64,000 bases of DNA, taken from positions 1,612,001-1,676,000 of the forward strand of contig JACGCN010000011.1 of assembly GCA_014905825.1 (NCBI GenBank). The letters run 5' to 3'. Below are positions 56,704 through 64,000 of this stretch, piece after piece. The notes below the pieces were generated by a model. That model had not been told where the DNA came from. It saw nothing but the letters and a program-made list of their open reading frames with translations, and made no database searches. This DNA comes from Lyophyllum atratum (lineage: Eukaryota > Basidiomycota > Agaricomycetes > Agaricales > Lyophyllaceae). The first letter of the stretch is position 1, and each line of letters begins with the position of its first letter. The position numbers were made by a program, and so were the translations under genes.

Positions 56704-59700
56704 TCACAGCTCAAGCCCAAGCCAATGCAGCGCAATCCTCGCCTGCTCCACCACCTCCCTATCCCCATCCCACCCCACCCCCCCAACCCCACCCCTCCCC
56801 CCAAGCCCGCCCCCAACCCACTCACACACATGCCTCAACACGCCCTCGAACCCCGCCGCCCTCACCTTCCCCGGCCCCACCCTCGCGAGCTGCGCGACGC
56901 ACGACACGATGGGGCGGCGCGCTTCGGCTTTGCTTGCTCCGCCTGTTGAGGTGGTAGAGGAGGAGGGGTGGGAGGAGGAGGGAGAGGGGGAGGGGTGGAG
57001 GGTGGAGAGGGAGGGGGTGGAGGGGGTGGAGGGTGTGGGTGTGGGTGTGGCGCTGGGGGCTGTGGCGGTGGTTAGCGCTGCTAGGAGCGCGGGGAGAACA
57101 AGGGGGTGCGCGAGGATCCGGTCTTGCTGCACGTCGCCGCCATTCGAGAGGTTCGCGACGACGTAGGCAGCCTGTTATGAATATATGAGTATGAAGCGTA
57201 GTAGAATACAAAAGAAAAACGAGCCTGGAGGACGACGTCCTCATTGGGAGTCCTCAACGCCCCCGCCATCCTATCCAACAACACATCCCCACCCACACCC
57301 TCCATCACCAGCTCGATCCCCTCCTCATTCTCCGCCACATTCCTTACCACATTCAGCGCCTGCTCCCTCACGCCCATATCCGGATCCTCCATCAGCCTAC
57401 AACACATCACACATCAGCACGCATCCCGACACGATGAAAAGAGAAAAAAGGAAAAGATAGAGAAAGAAGAACAGGGAACCCACCTAACAACCCGCCCCCA
57501 CCCCAACTCCCCCATAACCCCCCTCTTCGTCCCGACCTCACTCCTACACAGAAGATTCTTAACAGCCCACAGCGCGCTCGTCCGCAGCGCCGCCTCCTCA
57601 TACCCCACAATCTCCACCAGCCTCGGCATCAGCCCATCGTCGAGGAGGACCTATCACATACGACCTCTGCATCAGCACCTTCCAATAAGAAAAAAGAGAA
57701 GGAGGAGAACTAACCTGCCTCAACGGCGAAAACTCATTCACCATATTACACACAGCCGCCAACGCCGCCCCAAGCACCCTCCTATCCTCTTTCCCTCCCT
57801 TTCCCCCTTCCTTCCCCCCTCCCTCCCCCTTCCCCCCTCCCTCCCCCTTCCCTCCTTCCCCTCCCTTCTTCCCCTCCCCACCTCCCTCCACCCTAGCACG
57901 CTTAACACAAACCCTCCAAACCCCAACCCCCAACCCACTATCCACAATATTCGTCCTAAGCACCGCCACCGCCCGACTCATCGCCCTCACACACTGGCAG
58001 CTCGCATACCTCACCCCCGGTGCCGGATGCCCCAGGCCCGCCAATAACACCGGTAGCAACGGCGGTCCTCCCCCCCCACCCCCACCTCCGCCGTTGGTCC
58101 CGAGGTAGTATTGGTGGTACGCCTGGTGTTGCGGGTGGGGGTGGGGGGAGGAGGAGTGGGAGTGGGAATGGGATTGGGCGGAGAGGGTGAGGCTGGTGGT
58201 TGTGGCTGAGGAGTTGGGGAGGGGAAGGAGGGGCGGAGGGGGCGGGGGTGGGAAGTCGGAGGAGGGGGGCGAGGGGGAGGATGAGGAGGGGGCGTAGTAA
58301 CCCGTGGAAGGCTCCGTCAGCGCTCTCCGCACGTCATTGTCGAACAGGGATATAGCCGCGATCGTGGTTAGCGCCGCCTGCAGTCTCTCATTAAGTGAGG
58401 AGGGTGGGGGAGGAAAGGAAGGGAACGAACCTCGCGCAAAGAAGCAACACTCTGCGGCTCACTCCACTCCTCCTCTTCCTCCCCCTGTTCCTGTCCTTGC
58501 CCATACCCCCGATCAGGTTGGGGCGCATACACAGGCGCTCTAATCCCCCTCAACCCCCCCACCTCCGCCTCCTCCCCCCCAAACATCGCCATCGACCCTC
58601 CTGTCCCCGTCCCTGATCCCGCCCCTGCCACGCCACCCGTTCCTGGGGCCCCGGGAACAGAGGAACCGGCCGAAGCGCTGAGAGCGACGAACCCCGCCAG
58701 ATCGACGGGCGGGAGGACGGGGAGGGGAAGGGAGGAGACGAGCCCGACGAGCTTGGCGAGGCAGCCGCGGTCGAAGGCGGCTTGGCAGAGGTGCGTGTCG
58801 TCTGTTACGAGGTGGTCTACATGCTCCCCATTAGTTTGTGTTTTGGTGTGGGTGTGTGGGGGAAGGGGGGGGGACGTACATAGAACGAAACACGCTCTTG
58901 TGCGTTGTGCGTTTGTTACTCCCCCTCCACCGCCCCCTCCCCTTCCCCCTCCCGAGTCGAGGGGCGGCGCAATTATCCGGTTCACGATGTTCATCACCAT
59001 CCTCGCCGCCCCTCCCTGTGCCCCCCCTTCCTCCCCTGCTCCCCCTCCCCCATGCGAGCGAGGAAGCGCGCGGAGGAGGTGCGTGAGGCAGAGGCACGCG
59101 GCGAGCTGGACGTCGGGGGTGCGAGATTGGGTTAGCGTGAGGAGGGTGTTTAGGGGGGTGGGGTGGTCTATGGGTTGAGGGTTGGGTTGGGTTAGGTGAG
59201 TGGGAGGGGAGGGAAGGGGGAAGGGGAGGGACGTACGGTCGTGGGTGGCGGGGTTGGGTTTGGAGAGGGCGCTTGCTAGGTCTGGGTTCTCCTTTGTGAG
59301 AGAGGCGAGGGCCATTAGTGCCGCTTCTTGTAGCTACACCGTAATTAAATCATGATGAATTATGAGTAAAAGCCAAGATGGAGAGAAGGGACAGACCTTG
59401 ACGTCGCGGCTCCCTACCAGCCCAAGCAGCGCCCTTGCAACCCACCCCCCCATCCTCCCAGGACCCACTCCAGAAAGTATAGTCGAACTAGTCTTCTCCC
59501 ACCCCCGTCGCGTCTTGTGCGTGTCCTTGGCCTTGGCGCTGGCGCGGTCGGCGGGGGGCAGCCATTCTGCGACGACCGTGCGGTGCGGGCGGGCGCGTAT
59601 GGCGGAGGCGAGGAGCTGGGCTATCGATGTGGGTATCTGTGTAGATGACGAAGAGGAGGGGGTGGGGGAGGGGGATGGGGAGAGGAGGGGGAGGAGGGTG

Positions 59701-60348
59701 TCGAGGGTGTCGAGCTGCGAGTGGGGGTGGGGTTAGGGTTAGACAAGGCTGTGAATAGGGATGGGGGGAGAGGTGAGGGGAAGTACCTGGAATAGAAACT
59801 CAAGAGCATCTTTAGCATCGTCCTTCGCGATACTGGATCCAGGGCCGAGACCCCACTGGGAGGGCCCGACGACGTCTGCGATGGACACGGTGAGCGCGCG
59901 GAGGGCACGGGCAAAGGCCGAGCGGAGGGCGGGGGGGTCGTCAGGCGTGAAGTGGGCGATGGCGTAGAGGAAGGCGCGGGGTGCGTTTGCGCGGAGGAGG
60001 GAGAGGAGGGCCTCGTCGGAGCCTGCGTGGGGTTGGGTTAGATGGATACTATTACTAGGGGGAGGAGGGAGGGTACCATAGGAGAGAGAGGCGATGACGT
60101 GGGCGGCTTCGATGCGTATATCGTTGGGCGAGGCGCGTGGATCGTGCGGGGTCGGTGTTTTAGGGTAGTTCAGGCAGTCAATCAGGCTTTCCCTGCGTTG
60201 AGCACAATCACATGTAGCTTGGGGAGGACACGACTCACTTGCCGATGAAGAAGACATCGCGGGCGAGCTGGAGCTTGGCGGAGGGGTTGCCGATGACGGT
60301 GTTTTTGACTTTGCGGAGGTTGGCGAGGTTCACTGAGGTCAGCGTCAT
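56704..60348 (-). CDS. VID28: Armadillo-repeat protein Vid28/Gid5 (ARMC8 homolog)
   Basis: Scaffold subunit of the GID/CTLH ubiquitin ligase. It starts MTLTSVNLANLRKVKNTVIG at 60348, then NPSAKLQLARDVFFIGK, ESLIDCLN, IRIEAAHVIASLSYG. Armadillo repeats continue through many exons: MALASLTKENPDLASALSKP, SRTPDVQLAACLCLTHLLRA, AALTTIAAISLFDNDVRRAL, HPAPGVRYASCQCVRAMSRA, ALRTSALWAVKNLLCRSEVG, DPDMGVREQALNVVRNVAEN and AAYVVANLSNGGDVQQDRIL. The end is EQARIALHWLGLEL at 56704. The WAVKNL and REQALNVVRN repeats are typical of ARMC8. Long low-complexity insertions (Gly/Ser/Pro, and a Lys/Gly/Glu stretch at about 57780-57890) separate repeats. Exon borders inside are approximate. It shares a 203-base divergent promoter with the next gene. 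Confidence 0.8.
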
Positions 60349-60551
60349 GGCCAGCGACCAACTATGAAATTACGCTGATCGAGGCTGAAACGCCGAGACC
60401 GTGGGAACTGATGACGGGCCCTGGAGGAGGTCGTCACTCACACCGCCCGCCAGCTGCCGATCCGACGCGATCAACCCCTGCTCTATAGAGGTCTAGATTC
60501 ATTTTCGTTTCATTCCCATTCCCATTTCCTTTTCATCCTTCGCCCACCATC
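60349..60551. promoter_or_regulatory. Compact divergent promoter of VID28 and IML2-like genes
   Basis: Only 203 bases separate two divergent start codons, so both promoters must overlap or share elements. A pyrimidine-rich stretch directly precedes the ATG at 60552. No specific site was assigned. Confidence 0.55.
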
Positions 60552-63334
60552 ATGACCAACCCGAACGACAACGGAGACAGCGCGGAACTGCTGGTCTCTG
60601 CCACGCGCGGCTTCGACTACCTCTTCTGCAACGACCTCGTCAGGGCCAAGACGCACTTTGCCGACAAGGAGGACCCATTCCACCTCTTGGGTCAGGGTGT
60701 ATGCGCATTCATGGAGGCCGCACTGGGCATGGAGGTCCGTCTCTCCTCCCTCTCCCCCTCTGTCCCACTGACGCCTCACCACCACCACAGTCCGGCTTAA
60801 TGGCCGAAGCAACCCGCTGCCTGACCCTCTCCGAGGCCGGCGCCCGCCGCGAGACCAAAGCGCCCAAAGGCCGTGCCAACCAACGATTCCCCCCGGGGCT
60901 GGAATGGGAGATCCTCAACGCGGACGCTGTGGTTCTCCTGGGCCTCACTAACGCCCTGAGTGAATCGTACATGGGCTACCTCCAGTGCATGTACTCCCTC
61001 AACAGCGCCCATACCAAATTCTCAAAGTACGTCCCTATCTCTATCTCCCCTCCTATTCCACTAAGCACCCACCCTCCCCCAAAAGACTGTTCAAGACCGT
61101 GTTTCCAAACGGCCTAGACGCATACACGACCCCCTCCACGACCCCCGCGCCCTCCCGCAAATCATCCAACCCCTCCCTCCACTCCGCACCCATCACCACA
61201 CCCGCCCCCTCCCGATCCCTCTTCGCCCGCCTCACGGGCTCCGCGTCCTCCTCCTCCACGACATTGTCCGTGCCCAACCCAGCCAGTTCAAGTACAAGCC
61301 TATCCGCAGGGGAAGACCACCCACCAGACGGACCAGTGGAGGAACTCATCGTGGCAGGCACAGCATTCGGGTTCGGGCTGTTCAACCTTGTGTTCTCCCT
61401 CCTTCCCAAAAAAGTCCAGTAAGCCCTCTCCCCTCCTGCCCCCGCCCCACCCCAACCCAAACTTACCCACTCCACCCCGCACAGGGGCATCGTCGGCTTC
61501 CTCGGGTTCAAACACGACCGAAAACTCGCTCTACGCGCTCTCGCCGTCTCCGCCTCCAAAAAGGACGTGCATAGTGTCTTCGCGGGGCTCGTCCTGATGA
61601 CGTACTATGGCGTCGTACTCCTGCTGGCAGGGTATCAGGCCGACGAGGCGCATATCATCAAGCAGTATAAGGCCATCGTTGATAGGTACCCCCTCTCCCT
61701 CCCTTTCCTCGAGCTCCCGACCCCAAACTGACGAACGAGCACGTAGCATCGAATCGCGGTACCCAGAAGGCGCGCTATGGATTCTTAACCGCGTGCGTCC
61801 CCATCACCCTTCCAAATTCACATTCCCGGTACTCATATATAACGCTACCCCCAACAGGCTAAAATCCTGCGCATGTCCTACGACCCCGAAGGCGCCATTC
61901 GCGTCCTGCGCGATGGGCTCCGCCCTGAACGGCCGCACTCTTTCGCGCAGGCTGATACCCTCGTGAGTACCCCCTTCCTTTTTTTCGCGAAGTGAGGATG
62001 AGGGTGCTGATGGGGATGTGTATGTGTTGTAGCTGGTGTTTGAGCTCGCGTGGACGTTGTTGGGGCAGAGGAGGTATCAGGAGGCGGCGGATATGTTTAT
62101 TAAAGTTACCGAGCTAAATTCCTGGTGCGTTCTTCTTTCCCCGTGTCTTTCATACTACTCACGCGCGGGTGTAGGAGTCATGGAACGTACTACTTCCTCG
62201 CAGCAGGGTGCTACATCTCCCTCGGCAACACCTCCAAAGCCCAAGCCCTGCTTGACGTCGTCCCCAACTTGATCGATAAGAAGAAGATCAGCGGGAAGGA
62301 TCTGCCCACTGAGGTCCTGATCAAGAAGAAACGTGCGTCGCCTCTCTCTATTTTGTCTTTTCCCCCCATGGATACGTGATTGACATTGGGAGACAGTGGA
62401 GTTTTATAAGGAGAAGCAGAGACGGAGAGGAGGGGAGGAGGGGAGGTATGCGGAGGCGATTAAGATTAGTCTGGCTGAGGAGCTCGGTGTCTGTGCGTCT
62501 CTCCTCTTTTCCCTTTCTCCTCCCTCCTATCTCCCTAAACTTAACCACAAAATAGTCTGGAACACCCACGCCCGGATCGAGCGCCGCCTCGCTCTATCCC
62601 ACATCCGCGAATGGTCCGCCCTCACCCCGCCCCTCCCCCCCACCACCGCGCTCCCCCCCACCACCGCCACCGCACCACTCACCCCAACACCGACCACGGC
62701 CCCGCGCGCGAGAACGCCGAGAGCGGTGTTTGGATTTTCGCATGCGCTGCAGCCTATGCCGCCCTCCGCCAACCTCCACGCGCCGCGGAAATCTGCTTCG
62801 CTCGATTCCACGCGGTCCCACCACTCTACGCACAAGTCAAGCGTAGAGGGAGAAGGAGAGGAACAGCTGGATCTAGACACGCCAGACGAGCTCGCAGTGC
62901 GACACCTCCTCGTCGGGATCTGCGAGCGTACGGCGGGTGCCCACGCGGCTTCACGGGTCTCCCTCAAGGCCGCGTGTGCCCTGCATCCCAAGGTGCGGGT
63001 GAGCACGTGGGTGGGTGGTGTTGCGATGTTTGAGCTTGCCGTGCTCGATCTCAAGGAGGTAGAGGCTAAGGAGGAGGAGGCGCGGTACGGGGCGGGTGCT
63101 GTAGCGGGATTCGGTGGTGGGGCAGGAGGAGGAGGAGGTGGGGGAGGAGGGGGCGTGCATGAAGCGGTGAAGCGCCTGACGGAGTGGGATCGGGCGACGA
63201 AGGCGGCGGGGAAGAAGTTGGATGCGGCGATGGCGCTTGCGGGGAGTAGTGTGGATTTGAGTAGTCGGTTGGATAGTCGGGTGAGTATGTTGAGGGATGA
63301 GATTGAGGGGAAGAGGGAGGCGTTGGGGATTTGA
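60552..63334 (+). CDS. IML2: Iml2/TTC39-type tetratricopeptide repeat protein
   Basis: It starts [20 protein letters not shown] at 60552, then [20 protein letters not shown], an early TPR-like pair typical of Iml2/TTC39. Following exons give [60 protein letters not shown], then a Ser/Pro/Thr-rich insertion, then [109 protein letters not shown] and [20 protein letters not shown]. The C-terminal exon has a Gly run and ends EGKREALGI at 63334. The [10 protein letters not shown] and [10 protein letters not shown] blocks are the family's signature. Yeast Iml2 is linked to lipid droplets and clearance of inclusion bodies; the role here is inferred. Confidence 0.78.
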
Positions 63335-63689
63335 GTTTGGGTTTGGGTTTGGTGCGATGGGTTGGGTTGGGAGGGGGGAGGGATACATAGAGAAGGGGGA
63401 GGATAGAGAGAGTGCGGGGGTGAGTAGAGGAACTTGATAGATTTAGATTTAGATTCCACCCCTGAAGCTCGAGAATGTGTAATTTAATCATTAATATTGA
63501 GATTGGGACTTCGACTCCGAGTAGGGCACCGTTATAAAGTGATTTCTAGAGAGGCTAAAATTACGCGAACACATCTCGAGGGGCGGTATACTTTCCCGTC
63601 TGTCCGTGGTATCATCGTGGACGGGGGGTAGCGCACGTCGAGGAAGGGCTTTGAGTTTGGACATCCAAATTGAGGGGTGACTCCGAGTC
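63335..63689. other. Intergenic downstream of the IML2-like gene
   Basis: 3' region of the TPR gene. No gene or repeat was recognised before the STAND fragment begins. Confidence 0.5.
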
Positions 63690-64000
63690 GGACGATGACA
63701 ATCGACTGCGCCGAAGCACGTTCTGAATTTCGTATTCTTGCGCAGGCTGTGGCGGCGCCTGCGGAAGTTGCAGTTCGGTGTGATGATATAGAAGCTGCGA
63801 CAGTCCGCTTCGAGCAGGCGTTTTCATGGGGATCAAGTCAAGTAAAGTTATTATGTTAATGAATGCGTATACACCCATGATCTCTACTATATGTTTAATA
63901 TTTGACGCTTTCGAGGGCTGGATTTCGTTCTGTAGGGATTTGCTTGCTGGTTTGTAGATATGTACTGGACAGTGATGATATTGATATCAGCATTTTGCCC
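63690..64000 (+). pseudogene. Truncated copy of the 3' end of the STAND/TPR gene
   Basis: Aligns with the last coding exon and downstream flank of the gene at 51659-54243 in the same sense. It reads CAEARSEFRILAQAVAAPAE, VAVRCDDIEAATVRFEQA against AEALSEVRVHAQALAALGE, VAVRWDDMDAATVRFEQA. After FEQA a deletion of about 15 bases plus a frame change leads to a stop (VKLLC) near 63857. Downstream bases still match (for example CTATATGTTTAATATTTGA), including the trailer up to GATATCAGCATTTTGCCC at the window end, which equals the flank at about 51619-51640. Everything upstream of the last TPR region is missing. It cannot encode a working protein. Confidence 0.87.

Overview
The window reads as nuclear DNA of a filamentous basidiomycete, most likely an Agaricomycete. 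Genes lie on both strands and are cut by many 50-60 base GT-AG introns with CTAAC-like branch sites. The families are fungal: an HsbA-type wall protein, a CYP monooxygenase, Skn7, Apn1, the Nus1/Rer2 prenyltransferase pair, PDH E1 alpha, Vid28/ARMC8, Iml2, and a STAND (NLR-like) gene of the kind expanded in mushrooms. No bacterial, organellar or viral genome features were seen.

Layout. 1-627 is the tail of an HsbA-domain protein. 1254-5745 holds a frameshifted wax-synthase-like MBOAT acyltransferase and an intact cytochrome P450. 6447-9650 carries NUS1 and RER2, the two subunits of dehydrodolichyl diphosphate synthase, head to head. 9964-12622 is a half-size ABC transporter, followed by traces of a decayed gene (about 13.3-14.3 kb), an ELO fatty-acid elongase (14724-16079), a BTB/POZ protein (16763-17964) and an alpha/beta hydrolase (18172-20149). 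Lipid and isoprenoid functions are therefore frequent in the first 20 kb. SKN7 (22146-25726) and a kinase-like protein with a degenerate catalytic loop (26983-29419) follow.

From 30.4 to 54.2 kb the window is gene-poor and rearranged. Two diverged copies of a roughly 1.3 kb segment, each joined to an intron-containing tRNA-Phe gene, lie in inverted orientation about 19 kb apart. Between them are a bHLH regulator (37577-39318), long stretches without recognisable genes, an AP endonuclease of the Apn1 family with repeat-built termini and an 8-base microexon (46972-49299), and a 360 bp non-autonomous terminal-inverted-repeat element (49763-50122). A NB-ARC/TPR STAND gene (51659-54243) lies directly beside the second tRNA. 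A broken copy of its 3' end closes the window (63690-64000).

From 54.7 to 63.3 kb is a compact housekeeping block: PDH E1 alpha, the Vid28/ARMC8 subunit of the GID ubiquitin ligase, and divergent from it an Iml2/TTC39-type TPR protein.

Most interesting are the inverted tRNA-Phe-anchored duplication next to an NLR gene and its truncated copy, the head-to-head pairing of both cis-prenyltransferase subunits, the repeat-tailed Apn1 with its microexon, and a single-base frameshift in the acyltransferase. Exon borders were read by eye from splice signals and protein continuity, so internal coordinates are approximate where not stated.
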